Part shown: one piece after another, positions 47,501-57,900 of the stretch
Layout of the letters: every line of letters starts with the position of its first letter
Position numbering within the stretch: position 1 is the first letter of the stretch
Source of the DNA: Rhizophagus irregularis
Lineage: Eukaryota > Glomeromycota > Glomeromycetes > Glomerales > Glomeraceae
Direction of reading: 5' to 3'
Length of the DNA: 64,000 nt
Assembly: GCF_026210795.1 (NCBI RefSeq)
Contig: NC_089440.1
Coordinates: 806,001 to 870,000, forward strand
Notes under the pieces: model-generated
The model's database searches: none
Told to the model about the DNA's origin: nothing
What the model saw: only the letters and a program-made list of their open reading frames with translations
Program-made: the position numbers and the translations under genes

Positions 47501-50204
47501 TTAATAATAATTCTGATTTATCCTTATTGATTTTTATATCATTAAGATTATAAAAAGTGTCAGCAATTGATAAAATTTTTTCTAAATTTTCCTGGTTTCC
47601 AGCCATGAAATTTGTATCATCCATATACGCTAAACCTGGAAAGTTAAAATTAATCTTTTCTTCGACATTATCATAAATATTATTAACTTTAAAACCATCT
47701 ATATCGTAACCTAGATTTGAATTCTTAATTTTTGTCAATAAAGGATCGTAGTAAATAATCCACAAGAGCGGTGAAATTATCTCCCCTTGATCAATCCCGC
47801 ATTGCATATTAAAGGCGTCTGTTAAACCATAAGGTGTAAAAACTTTGTTTTTCCGTCCAAATGATAGACCTGTTAATAAATTAATTAATTCTACTGGAAA
47901 TTTAATTCTTTTCATTGCTTTTTCAAGCATAAAAACATTAATCCGATCATAAGCCTTTGACATGTCAAGAGCAAGAATCCATAATTCTTTATCACGTTCG
48001 TTACTATGTTGAATTATCTCATTAATTATTCGTAATGGTTCAAAAGTTGAATTTAGGGGCAAGCCCGCGTATTGGTATCCTTGTAAAATTTGATGTTCTA
48101 CCATTATCTTCGAGATACGTTTTGTAATTATTTTCATCATAACTTTTCTAGCTGTTTCCAATAACGTGATTGGCCTAGTATTATTTAATCTATACCCCCA
48201 AGGTTTCGGCTTTGGGATCGGATATATATTTGCTAGTTTCCAGTCATCAGGCATTATTTGATTACATAAAACATCATTTATAATATCTCTTAATAAATGA
48301 TTAAATTCTGACGGAGCCTTTTTAATTTCATCATATGCAATTCCTGTTGGCCCCACTGCTTTTTTAATTGGTAAATCTTTGATTACGATATCCCATTCAT
48401 CATCGGTTATTGGTTCAAGACAATTATTATAAATTAATTCATTAATTGATCTTATAGGTTCATATTCATCAGACCACTCTTGTAAATCATCTATTATACG
48501 ATTTTTCGACCCTGCTGCATTTTGAAAATGATCTTTAGTTATGTCTTTGATTTTATTTTCATCAGTAACTAAAATACTGTTTCCATCTTCGTCATCAATT
48601 AAAACTCTATCTATAAAAATTTTTTTCATTTCATTTTCAGTAATATTATCAATCATTCTTCGTTGATTATCTGCCAAATCTGCACAACGTTTATCTATGG
48701 CTTCTTTAATTTTATCATTTTTTAGATTAAACATTTCCAATGAAAATTTTGAAAATAAAGTATCGTATATCTCATTTAATTCCTTAACATATTGACCTAT
48801 TAAAAATCGACTTAATCTATGTTGTAATAAGAGATATGTTGAATTCACTTCATCTATTGAATGTCTTTTAACTAAATGTTTTAAATAATTATTGTAGTAT
48901 TTCCAATTTAGAGCGAGTTTTTCAAAACTCAATTTCTTTTTAAATTTTCTTCTTAAATATACAATATATCGTAAATCTTTATATAATTGTGTATGTTGAA
49001 ATGTTTTGTCACGGTCAACATTAACTATAATTTCTTTAGATCGAATATGTTGTTGTTTAATTTTCAATAAATTATTTTTAAAAAACGACCACTTTTCTTC
49101 AATCGAACCATTTAAATTAAAAGAAGTAGCAACCTTTTTTAAGTCATCTTGAAAATTTAAAAGATCTTTTTCTTCAGTATTATCAAAATCAAAAATATAT
49201 CTAATTAAATTTACATTAGTCGTATTCATTTTTTTTGTCTGTAAAATCGGATAAATCAAATCTTCATTAATAAAATCAAAAGTTAATAAGGCATGATCCG
49301 TTTTAATTATATCTCTTATATTAATAATTTTTGCCTTCGATGTTTTCGTAAAAAGATTTTCTGATATCCATATATAATCAATTCTTGATTTGAAACGACC
49401 AAAGTAAGTCATTATATCTTTTGTATTGTCCATATCATAAGTTTCCTTATGAACATCCCATAAATTAAGATTTTCTAATTTCTGAAAAATTTTCAACATT
49501 TTTGGCACAGATTGTTTATTATCAAGTCGTTTTTTAAAGCTTCTATATTGTAAATTAAAATCACCACAACAAATGATTTCCATTTTTTTAGATTTAGCTA
49601 ATTTAATCTGATTAATCACGTGTGTATTCATATTAATTTTATTGTTCATATCTACACCCGTACGATGATTAGCTAAATTATAAAATAATATTAGACGTAA
49701 TTTTTTGTTGTTTTTAAAGGAAAAATCAACTATTAATATACGTCCATTAATTTTTTCTATATTGAATATGTGTTTTTCTAAATTATTTCGTATTATAAGC
49801 ATAACTCCTTTTCCAATAGCATTTTTATTATCATTATGTGAAATAATTTTATATCCAGCTTTATCTGCGTTGAAAAAATAAATTTCTTTATCAGCTTTTT
49901 GTGTTTCTGTAATTCCCATTATATCGACACCATTTTTTTTTATATAGTCGAAAATATTGTTCAATTTATATTCTGTTAAGGTACATATATTAAGCACCGC
50001 TATTTTTGTAAAATATTTCTGATTATCGTGCTCATTAAACATATCTATATTATTGTTAATTTGATTCGGAATTGTATTGTCTTCTGAAATTTCCATGTTT
50101 GTTTTTTTCTTCTTTTTCTTTTTTCTTTTATAATTAATTAAATGTGGGGGTGGATTGTTAGAATAATTATTAATTAAATTGTTATTATTAGGTTGTACAA
50201 TCAT
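44523..50204 (-). CDS. LINE ORF2: endonuclease, reverse transcriptase, RNase H (1893 aa)
   Basis: Catalyses target-primed reverse transcription of the element. An APE-type endonuclease covers residues 66-310, with ITETQ (E100), CGDFN (214-217), SRIDYIW (273-279) and TDH (302-304). Reverse transcriptase is about 600-940: PIPKPKPWG and NTRPITLLE, LDMSKAYDR (746-754), GIDQGEIISPLLW, and catalytic YMDD (860-863). RNase H is about 1428-1572: YIDGS (D1435), SKAE (E1479), TDNE (D1501), and a final D in NFLDQQ (D1567). A zinc finger CPVC-x8-HVWRC lies at 1694-1710. The N-terminus has an Asn-rich leader and a run of Lys (28-34). All key residues are present. It starts 6 bases after the ORF1 stop, so it is probably translated by reinitiation from a shared mRNA. 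Confidence 0.93.
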   Translation of the reverse strand: MIVQPNNNNLINNYSNNPPPHLINYKRKKKKKKKTNMEISEDNTIPNQINNNIDMFNEHDNQKYFTKIAVLNICTLTEYKLNNIFDYIKKNGVDIMGITETQKADKEIYFFNADKAGYKIISHNDNKNAIGKGVMLIIRNNLEKHIFNIEKINGRILIVDFSFKNNKKLRLILFYNLANHRTGVDMNNKINMNTHVINQIKLAKSKKMEIICCGDFNLQYRSFKKRLDNKQSVPKMLKIFQKLENLNLWDVHKETYDMDNTKDIMTYFGRFKSRIDYIWISENLFTKTSKAKIINIRDIIKTDHALLTFDFINEDLIYPILQTKKMNTTNVNLIRYIFDFDNTEEKDLLNFQDDLKKVATSFNLNGSIEEKWSFFKNNLLKIKQQHIRSKEIIVNVDRDKTFQHTQLYKDLRYIVYLRRKFKKKLSFEKLALNWKYYNNYLKHLVKRHSIDEVNSTYLLLQHRLSRFLIGQYVKELNEIYDTLFSKFSLEMFNLKNDKIKEAIDKRCADLADNQRRMIDNITENEMKKIFIDRVLIDDEDGNSILVTDENKIKDITKDHFQNAAGSKNRIIDDLQEWSDEYEPIRSINELIYNNCLEPITDDEWDIVIKDLPIKKAVGPTGIAYDEIKKAPSEFNHLLRDIINDVLCNQIMPDDWKLANIYPIPKPKPWGYRLNNTRPITLLETARKVMMKIITKRISKIMVEHQILQGYQYAGLPLNSTFEPLRIINEIIQHSNERDKELWILALDMSKAYDRINVFMLEKAMKRIKFPVELINLLTGLSFGRKNKVFTPYGLTDAFNMQCGIDQGEIISPLLWIIYYDPLLTKIKNSNLGYDIDGFKVNNIYDNVEEKINFNFPGLAYMDDTNFMAGNQENLEKILSIADTFYNLNDIKINKDKSELLLRKKYIPESLFLSFGKSIVNIKPTSKKGSIRLLGVWFNAFNRRNHVIDQIKNEINNCCDSMILRKKLTDKQMAFIFNVLIIPRIEYRAQLIILSEYECNKIMAKFRILFKHKLKFMKTTPNSIVHLKEMFNVKNIEDNQLQAKTTNFILQINDKNELGMITKICLYNLQQLLFLNDNPIYSLQEKDIIRYKKIFTTQLKNHYILECIKMLKTQNFSIAINDTIDKMEIIGGNILIKDILPEEIYFKNLRSIKKLNIMFADQILTLDGKNLLTLKEILGKRFKKFFSPNRSLIEKSWKIIEDCILDNNEVIKRRISIEATNKIGTSFAHNLKGTILTKMNLDSEPINNGFIFGKKKLHNDIILVYGKNYNLGSNDIVLEHYITVNNPDDLFMGLKKCLGCFLDETSTLGPLERIHKQSNCLVKLRIEDVYFLENYLHSHAMIIHETDSYIVPDIIQSHIESNIWHEHNFIIEPMLFKQDDIRLNIFESNMQKSTHNCIEKYVKKEKFNKNLTIEKLNVINYKLIQQLGEQIFVYIDGSVINNGTENIDGIAGLHFYDKDHKLIDEFYVNIEHWISPSKAEVTSFIIALIIVHNISNVEIITDNEFIFNYFNDIICKTEIYNTRKLLKTQNNIYIWALIRQFIDLNEIIIPKITKIKAHDDDLYHNFLDQQIKGRYSDRNRVYSVNFNFFQLDKIEYMLTWNNIIIEKPIRRFIRYYNEILNLEKFFNLRRNRKYTIDSVEWAITFEFLKENENVLQTNFHTTKRRRYKIKNLIEEIPTVEQRKLTNFDIYKDWKCPVCERKKETFGHVWRCYSNRKRMRNIIYYSIICLIEKIKEYDIYTFDEAKIIDLFINESFGEVKVNNNKLTFVDIIKGLFPKLLADFLRQEIKMTKVHIFETGVKFLDFVFDSTHKIWVDRCDLQKDKEISLGVTKEDKKHYSYDKNIVKKDINHKVYQKVEGLLNNIYFNIEPLDFIVRVNQYTIQIIFSFILFYFIF

Positions 50205-50210
50205 TAAGAT

Positions 50211-52403
50211 TTAAAAAGTGGATTCGAACTGGTTGGCTGCATTGCTAGTACCCCCAATACTTGCAATTTTGTTTGTAGTAGAATCATTTTGTTCTTTATC
50301 AGAAAGTTGTCCAGTAAGTTTCGTGATCATATTGAACATATTATTTAATAAACTATCTTGTTTTTCTACTCTTGATTCTAAGTTAAGCACTAAGTTGTTG
50401 TCATCATTTTCACTTGAAGATGAGTCAGGTTTGGCACGCTTATTATTATCGTTAACAATTGGTAATTTGTCAGCCTTTTGTTGGAGACCTTTACGATTAT
50501 TATTATTTTTAAAGGTTTCTTTAATTGAATTAATTTCTTTTCTAACTATATCATTTTCTTTTCTAAATTCGGTAATCATTGCATTTAAAGTAGTAAGTTG
50601 TTTTTTGATCTCTGATAAATCATTTTGTGAAGATGTATGTGTGTTGTTATTTGGCTCATGCATAGAGCCTCCTTTCCTAGTACCGCCTTGAATTGGGTTG
50701 TGGTTGTTGTCACTTATATCTTCTTCGTCACCCCAAGCTTGCATTTCTTCTTCACTAAAGGTATAAGTATTGTTATTACGTTGTCGGTTGATAATATTAT
50801 TTTGATTCCAATGTCGTTGTCGATTATTAGGATATCTATTTCCCTTAGTAGCATCGGCGTATGAATTGAATTTAGATTTATTACGATTTTTAAACTGTTG
50901 GAGCAGTTGATTACGATTTAATTTATTTGAACGTTGTCGTAATTCCGTTTGACATTCCTTCGCTACATGTCCCGTATATCCGCATCTATGACAAGATTTG
51001 GTATCTAACGGGGACCATTCTAGTTGTTGACCTTCATATTCATATACATTATTGGTTGCAATACTAAAATCTTTATCATTTCGAAAATATACAAAAGCAT
51101 ATTTCATAGGTTTATATGTCACGGGGTTGCGTGGAATAAAGATAGACGCAGCGCTGGTTTCAGTAACCAATGGTTGTAAATCACGTGCACAAGTATTGAA
51201 CGGTAAACCATTGATTTTTGCTGCAAATTGGAACCTTTCAGATTTTTTATCATCAGATAGCAAAACAGGTACCACTGAGAGACATTCTTTGAACGCCCAT
51301 ACACTCCATTGAGCATAAAAAGGTTGTACGCTAAGTTCGTCTTTGTAGGTTATAAAAGCTTGTCTGTATATACCTTTAAGTCGTGTAGTAATGCCATCTT
51401 CTTCTAATTCTCCATATCGACTAAAAACAGCCTTTAAATTATAATTTTCCATATATAACGGTATATTGAATACCTTGATAGTACGGCTTTCACGACTTTG
51501 AAAAAGTTGTTTTCGTTTTTCTTGTAAATTATCTACTTTCTTAAAGGAGTAAACGACATTATTTTCATCGCCATCGGTTGCACTAGGCATTTTAAAAGTC
51601 ATATTACATAAGCTATTTAAATCGACTTCAGTGTTGACTTTAATACTAATCACGTGACAGTATTTTTGTTCTTGACTGGTATCATCAGTCATTTTAATTG
51701 GTTTCTTTTCTTCAAAAGTGGTAACGACGTCAATTTTTGATTTGATAATTTTAACAATATAATGACAAAATTGTGTACTTTTGGGCGCCTCCGGAATCGT
51801 ACAAGTTGCTTTCCATGTGTTATGTTTAGATAAGACGATTGGTGAAGATTCGGCGTCAGCCATTTCTTTTTCAGGCAATTGATTATCGGCAGATGGATCA
51901 ACAAAATGTGAGTCATCCTGCATCGACTGATCATCTTGATCTTGTGTGTTGATCTTTCGTAGTACATCTGAATGATCTTCATTAGCTTTTCCTTTGTTCG
52001 CAGTTGGTGTTGCAGAGGTTGATTGTGTCACAATAGGATCAACATTTTTCGGGGTCTCGGCAGGTTTGGTTTTCTTTTTTTGCTGCGTATTTTGTGGATT
52101 ATAAGCAACGAAAGGGTCAAGTTCTTGTCGTTTGAAAGTCGCTTGTTGTTTTCTATTATATGGTAACCTTGCAGAAGCCGCTGCTTGGTGTTGTTGTTTT
52201 TTCTTCTTCTTGTTTTCTTGACGTAAGGTAGCTTTAGACTTAACTGTAGTAAACTCCTCGTCATTAGGAGTGAAAGTAAAATTATTCGAAGTATCTTGCG
52301 CAGAAGAAGTTGTACCAACAACTCCTTCCATAGTTTCTCCCTGCTCCTGGTTGTCTATACCCTTCTGGGCCGCACTACGAGTAGTCCTAGCTGAGGTGGA
52401 CAT
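50211..52403 (-). CDS. LINE ORF1: nucleic-acid-binding gag-like protein (730 aa)
   Basis: The RNA-binding partner that packages LINE RNA. The N-terminal 190 residues are polar and disordered, rich in Lys, Gln and Ser. Two RRM-like folds follow: about 305-360 (TIKVFNIPLYMENYNLKAVF) and 390-450 (AKINGLPFNTCARDL, then KYAFVYFRNDKDF). A CCHC zinc knuckle, CHRCGYTGHVAKEC, lies at 471-484. The C-terminal third has an Asn/Arg-rich stretch and a probable coiled coil (about 595-640, EIKKQLTTLNAMITEFRK). The stop is followed by ATCTTA and the ORF2 ATG. The RRM calls are by eye; the knuckle is certain. Confidence 0.88.
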   Translation of the reverse strand: MSTSARTTRSAAQKGIDNQEQGETMEGVVGTTSSAQDTSNNFTFTPNDEEFTTVKSKATLRQENKKKKKQQHQAAASARLPYNRKQQATFKRQELDPFVAYNPQNTQQKKKTKPAETPKNVDPIVTQSTSATPTANKGKANEDHSDVLRKINTQDQDDQSMQDDSHFVDPSADNQLPEKEMADAESSPIVLSKHNTWKATCTIPEAPKSTQFCHYIVKIIKSKIDVVTTFEEKKPIKMTDDTSQEQKYCHVISIKVNTEVDLNSLCNMTFKMPSATDGDENNVVYSFKKVDNLQEKRKQLFQSRESRTIKVFNIPLYMENYNLKAVFSRYGELEEDGITTRLKGIYRQAFITYKDELSVQPFYAQWSVWAFKECLSVVPVLLSDDKKSERFQFAAKINGLPFNTCARDLQPLVTETSAASIFIPRNPVTYKPMKYAFVYFRNDKDFSIATNNVYEYEGQQLEWSPLDTKSCHRCGYTGHVAKECQTELRQRSNKLNRNQLLQQFKNRNKSKFNSYADATKGNRYPNNRQRHWNQNNIINRQRNNNTYTFSEEEMQAWGDEEDISDNNHNPIQGGTRKGGSMHEPNNNTHTSSQNDLSEIKKQLTTLNAMITEFRKENDIVRKEINSIKETFKNNNNRKGLQQKADKLPIVNDNNKRAKPDSSSSENDDNNLVLNLESRVEKQDSLLNNMFNMITKLTGQLSDKEQNDSTTNKIASIGGTSNAANQFESTF

Positions 52404-52505
52404 ACCGTTATATTTAACGAAATAAAATAATTATGAGAATATCGAAAAGAATTTTTCTAAGTTTTTCTTTGTAAAAAAAACGAAATGAAGGAACGGGAGA
52501 GAGTT

Positions 52506-53430
52506 ACATTGTCATTGACATTGACATAAAGTTATATAAGATTAATCTGAGAGTTTTTTACCAAAAAGGAAATTTTTTTATAAAAAGGGAAATGATTTTC
52601 AATTTCAAGGCAATTCAGCAGGTGTTTTAATAACAAATTGAGAAATGATTTCCATAGAAAATCTCGTGACAAAATTTATAATAAATTTAAAAATAAATGA
52701 TCAACAAATGATCAACAAAATCGTTACTAGTTTTATAAAAAACGCCCAATAATATCTTTTTATTGTTTTAATTTGTTGTGAGCATGTCAAACTTTTCACG
52801 AAAAAATATAAAATTTTGAGAAATAACGACAAGTAAAAAATATACACGAATTTGAACGTTGTTGGGCTTTCGTTTTTTATTAAGATACGCCATTGAACAA
52901 TTTATTGAGCTCATTTTCTTCATAGATTTCTGATAGTTGGTCTCCAAAAAACACTCTTTTTGCTAGGTACGAAGAGTTATAATTTGATGTGTGTGATTAA
53001 ATGAATGGATAATTGTTAAATGATACACACTAATTTTAAATTGTGCTTATTAAATTTATAATGTTCTTTCGATCATTGAGTTTTTTGCTTTTCATCACGT
53101 GTTTTAACAAATATCAAACACTTCTAGGTACGTCATAATGTTCAAATCATAATATGATGATGACCCTGGATTTTTGGACTATTCTTTTTTCAATTTTCTC
53201 AATCCCATTTTTTTTTTCTTTTGATAAAAAATAAAAACTGAAAAATCTCGATGAAATTAATCTTAAAAAATTCTTTTATTATTGATTTTTATGATTTTTG
53301 CTTATTTTATCTTTTTTTTCTTGGTAAAACGTAGCGTCACGTTTCTTTTTGAATATTTACTGCGTCATTGTCATATTTTATAAAATGAATCAATAAATAA
53401 AAAAAAAATTAAAAATTAAAAAATTAAATT
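52506..53430. other. Intergenic region
   Basis: AT-rich. No gene or clear repeat recognised apart from the target duplication at its left edge. Confidence 0.4.
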
Positions 53431-54849
53431 CCCTATAAAAAATATGTATACGGAAAGGATACGTTTTGTATACATTTTATGTACGTTTCTACAGATTCCG
53501 TATACAAATTCCGTATATTTAATAAGTAATTCATTTTTGAACATTTTTTTAAAAAACTAATGTATAAGAAATGTATACGGAAAAAATTAATCATGTACGG
53601 AATTATCATAACACGAGATCACATGATTGTTTATTGTTTTGTTATGATACGTTTTTTGTTTTTTTACTTTTTTATATAAAACCTTACTTTGATGAGTTTG
53701 ATCTTCCGATCTTCCTTTCTGTCTTTCCTTTCCTTTCTCTTTCTCTTGTCTTATTTTTGTTATTTTTTCTAAATTTTTCTTCTTTCTTCATCACCCCCTT
53801 TTAAAAATAATTTTTTTTTTCGTACCTCACTTTAAAAAAATTTTTTTTTCGTCACTCTCCTTTGAAAAAAAATTTCTTCTTTCTATTTCTATTTCCTCTT
53901 TATAAAAAAAATTTTATTTTTCTAACTTTGACGTCCTCCCTTTAAAAAAAATTTTTTTTTTTAACTTTCCTAACTTCGTTATCCCTCTTTTTAAAAAAAT
54001 ATTTTTTTTTGGTTTATTCTTTATTCCCCTTTTTTCTTTATTTATATTTAATTTCATAGGCCAGCAGATTTTTTTTGTGAGAATATTCAGTTTCTTTTTT
54101 TTTTTTGTAGATCAGTTTGGGAGTCCTTTTCTTTTTGTAGGATGATTCAGGATTTTTTTCTTTTTTTAGGTCAGTTCAAATTTTTTTTGTTTTTTTGTAT
54201 GTTGGGTTCAGATTCTTTTCTTTTTGTAGGTTGTTTCAGTTTTGTTGCTTCAGAGTCTTCTTTTTTTGTAGGTCAGTTTTGGATTTATTTTGTTGTTTTG
54301 GTTTCTTTTTCATTAGACGCCTCATAATTCTTTTCTTTTATGTAGGTCAGACATTCTGGATTCTCTTTCTTTTTTTGTAGGAATGCTGACCTTTGGTGAC
54401 TTGGACGATTGCAGATGGGGGGTTTTGTTTCCAATCTTTTTTTTTTGTTCTTTTAGGTTGTTTGACTCTAAATGAACCTGAACTTATAGATAATTTAGGT
54501 TGTAATAGGTGGTTTTAATAAAGAGGGAATTTTCATAATGTATTTGTACTTTGTTTATTTTTTATTTTTTATTTAATTTAATAAAGTGAAATTAGATTTA
54601 TGTAAATACAATTATAGTAAACTGTAATACAAATAGTAAATTCAGTGACCAAATCGTATAAATTTCGTGACAAAATCAGTGATCAAATCATGTAAATTCC
54701 ATATAAATCCCGTGCAAATTCCGTATCCAAACCATATTTTTGGTGATACGGAATTGTGCATTTTTCCGTATCCTATTATGATACGTTATTTCTAAGGAAA
54801 AAAATCGTATAAAAACTTTATAAAAAACGTATCCAATTTTTTTATAGGG
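53431..54849 (-). mobile_element. 1.42-kb DNA transposon, TIR CCCTATAAAAAAT, TSD ATT (E2)
   Basis: Inverse relative of the element at 32605-34144. Begins CCCTATAAAAAATATGTATA and ends AATTTTTTTATAGGG, flanked by ATT on both sides (53428-53430 and 54850-54852). It contains the same ATACGGAAAGGATACG subterminal motifs and a pyrimidine-rich core. Its Phe/Cys-rich frame (54195-54380) mirrors that in E1, but low complexity makes coding doubtful. Confidence 0.85.
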
Positions 54850-54852
54850 ATT

Positions 54853-55930
54853 TTATAATTTTATATTTTCTTTTATAATAAAAAAGTGAAAACCATATTT
54901 ATATTTTGATTATTTACTGTTCTACTAAAAAAAAAAAACAAATTGAAAAATAGACCCTATATTTTATTTATTAGAAAAAAGCGAAAAAAGTTGAAAAATT
55001 GAAAAATAAGTACTTTAAAAGCTTTTTTTTTAAAAAAAAATTTTATTATAAAAAAAAAGAAATAAATTTCAAGAAAATTCTTTTTTTTTTTAGTTAAAAA
55101 TTTCATATATAAAATTTTCAAAGAAATAAAAAATTAGATTTATCCCCGAATGAAAAATTTTTTAATGAGCGAGTCATTACTACCTCCTAATTATATTTTT
55201 CAATAAAGTGTACATTTATCTTAAAAGAGTTACGTATTACTTCAAAAATATAAAGTTTAATTTAAAAATTTCAACTATATTTTTACATTTGATTAACATT
55301 ATTTTATTATTTACGTACAGTAAGTATGTAATATCAGTTAGGATAAATTTGTTCTGAATATCATAAAATGAGTGTTGTTCAAAAAATGGCTATATATAAT
55401 ATAGTAATATAAAAGTAATAGAATAAAAATGATAATATGATTATAAATATACACTAGCAATCAATTCCACAAGATAAAATAAAATGAGATAAACAAAAGT
55501 ATAAACGCTAAATTTCATGACCAAATGTTTGCTATTTTTGTCTTATTTTCAACTTTCGTCTTAATAAGCTTTAATAAATATTTTCGCTTTAAATAATGAT
55601 GCAGTCGATAAATCTTTCACGCCAACATCGGCGGACCGAATAAATTTCGTTCAAGAAACTTTCTGTTTGACTTTTTTGATCTCCCTATTGTATCAAAAAA
55701 TTAAAGCGGAAAAATGGTTAACAAAACAAGTTTTTACGGATAAAAAAAAAAACCTTTACGTTGAATTTTTAGTCACATGATTGGATTTTTGTAAAAATCA
55801 TATCCCATAAAAATAGAAATTATTTTTGCTGATCATGCAAAAATCTTTTATAAATTTAGTAACCTATTGTTTCAATGAATTATTCTTTTTAAACTTTGTT
55901 TTTGTTTATTTATTTTATTGTTATAAAAAT
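54853..55930. other. Upstream region of gene 5
   Basis: AT-rich, no gene seen. An in-frame open stretch reaches back to 55826, before the chosen ATG, but it is not shared with the sister genes. Confidence 0.45.
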
Positions 55931-57411
55931 ATGTCTTTTGAATATTTTCAAGAACTTTCTAATGATTTGGAAAAATTACTTACAACTGAAAAGGGATATG
56001 ATGTCATTATTTACGTTGGAGAAAATGAAAATATAAAAGAATTTCATGCTCATTCGAATATTTTATGTACAAGGTCGCAATATTTCTGTTCAGCTTTCTC
56101 TAATGAATGGGCCAATAAAAAAAATGAAAAATTTATTTTCAAGAAACCTAACATTTCTCCTGAATTATTTAAAATTATTTTAAGGTAACATAAAATTATA
56201 AAATTTATCGTTTAGTACTTTAATAGTTATATAATATTAAATATTTTTAATTATTTAGATATATTTATTGTGGGAAGATTGATTTAACAAAATTACAAGG
56301 TCCTGAAGTATTAAAACTTTTGATTGTAGTGGATGAACTTAATATTCAATCTTTAATCTCTTGTATTCAAAAATATTTGATTAAAAATGAAGATAAGTTT
56401 TTGCAACAGAACCCTATAGAAATCCTTGAAACAGTTTATCAACATGAATCATTTACAGGTTTATGGAATTATTTTCTTGAGAAGATTTGTGAAGAACCCG
56501 AAATGTTATTTAATTCTAATAAGTTTACCAATTTAAAAGCGCCTTTATTAAAATTACTTTTAAAACGGGATGACTTGGGTTTAGGAGAAATTATAATTTG
56601 GGATAATTTATTGAAATGGGGTCTTGCACAAAATCCTTCCATTTCACAAGACTTGACAAAATGGAGCAAGGAGGATACTACAATTATTGAGAGATCTCTT
56701 CATGGATTTGTTCCACTAGTTAGATTTTATCATATTTCTTCAGATGATTTTATTAAAAAAGTTTATCCTTTAAAAAAATTATTACCAGAAAATTTAGTTG
56801 ATGATTTGGTAAAATTTCATATTACACCAAATAAAAAATTATCAAATGATAATATTGGACTTCCCAGACAATCTAAGTTTATTTATGACTCAACTTTAAT
56901 TGAACGTCAACATTTTGCTATTCTAGCTAGTTGGATCGATAAAAAAGAAAATTTACATTATAATGTAAGAAATATTCCTTATAAATTCAATTTACTTTAT
57001 CGTGCTAGTAGAGATGGTAATACACCTGCAGCATTTCATGCTAAATGTGATAATAAAGGAGCTACTATTGTTATTGCAAAAATTAAAAATTCAGAACAAA
57101 TAGTTGGAGGATATAATCCACTTCAATGGGATTCAAGTGGATTATGGCATTCCACATTTGATAGTTTCATATATTTTTTTGCAGATATGAAAAATATAGT
57201 AACTGCAAAAGTAAGTTATAGTAATGGCAATGAGTATTCTATAAGAAATGATCCGAATTATGCACCAATATTTGGTGGTTGGGATTTATACCATGATAGA
57301 AATGGTGTTTGGTGTAATAGTTGGTGTAGTTCTTATCCTAAAATCGTTGGTATGCCAACGGGAGCATTTGAAATGAATGATTACGAAGTCTTTCAAGTAA
57401 TTAGAAAATAA
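55931..57411 (+). CDS. BTB-BACK-TLDc protein (gene 5), two exons, 468 aa
   Basis: Exon 1 is 55931-56184 and exon 2 is 56259-57411, with a 74-bp intron (GTAACA...TATTTAG) at the conserved site. Start chosen at MSFEYFQELSNDLEKLL, which aligns with gene 4. The BTB half and BACK (VDELNIQSLISCIQKYLIK) resemble genes 4 and 1. From about residue 315 the TLDc part (YRASRDGNTPAAFHAKCD, DSSGLWHSTFDSFIYFFAD) is almost identical in DNA to gene 3. It is therefore a mosaic. TLDc ends YEVFQVIRK. No disruption seen. Role inferred as for gene 2. Confidence 0.9.
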
Positions 57412-57900
57412 TATTTTCTTGATCATACTTAAATATAAAAAGTAAAAAATATCTCATAAAGAGCGTAATATTTGATAATTAAAAGTTTGATAAAATATTG
57501 TTGACATAATTTCATAAATGATATTGTGATCTAGCTGATATTTGCATAAAATACAAAAGTTACTGTAGAATATTTTGCTCATCCATCATTCGTAGTCATT
57601 TATGTGAGCAATAATATAAAATTTAATTTGAGGTTTTGATGATGAAAACCATTTTAACTTTGACTTCACATATACTTCGTAATAAATAAAGTCTAAAAAT
57701 GGTTATTTATATTAATGTGTTAAATTTTAAAAAAAGGATTTACACGTTTATCAATTTGAAAACCCTTTTTTTTTTAAAAAAAAAAAATATTTTTTATTCG
57801 AATATTTTTTAATTTTATCTTTTTTTTTCGGTTCCAAAAAAAAAATTATTTACTCATCAACTTATTTTTTTTAAAAAAAGTTTATTACTATATAAAAAAA
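57412..57900. other. 3' flank of gene 5
   Basis: Related to the flank of gene 3 (TTGATAATTAAAAGTTTGAT, GATATTGTGATCTAG, then TTTACTCATCAACTTAT before the kinase fragment). No gene. Confidence 0.6.

Larger units (their letters stand above)
44270..52505 (-). mobile_element. Complete non-LTR retrotransposon (LINE), about 8.2 kb
   Basis: The boundaries are set by the 17-bp duplication ACATTGTCATTGACATT on both sides. A poly(A) tail of about 34 bases lies at the 3' end (T-run 44270-44303 on the plus strand). From the 5' end it holds a short leader (52505-52404), ORF1, ORF2, and a 3' UTR of about 220 bases. Both frames are open over their full length, so this copy is young and perhaps active. The set APE plus RT plus RNase H plus terminal CCHC is that of I/Tad-like lineages; I cannot place the clade from sight. 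Confidence 0.92.

Noticed and set aside
32605-54849. Elements E1 and E2 as arms of one 22-kb inverted transposon
   Set aside because: Each has its own two ends and its own 3-bp target duplication (AAT and ATT), so they are separate insertions.
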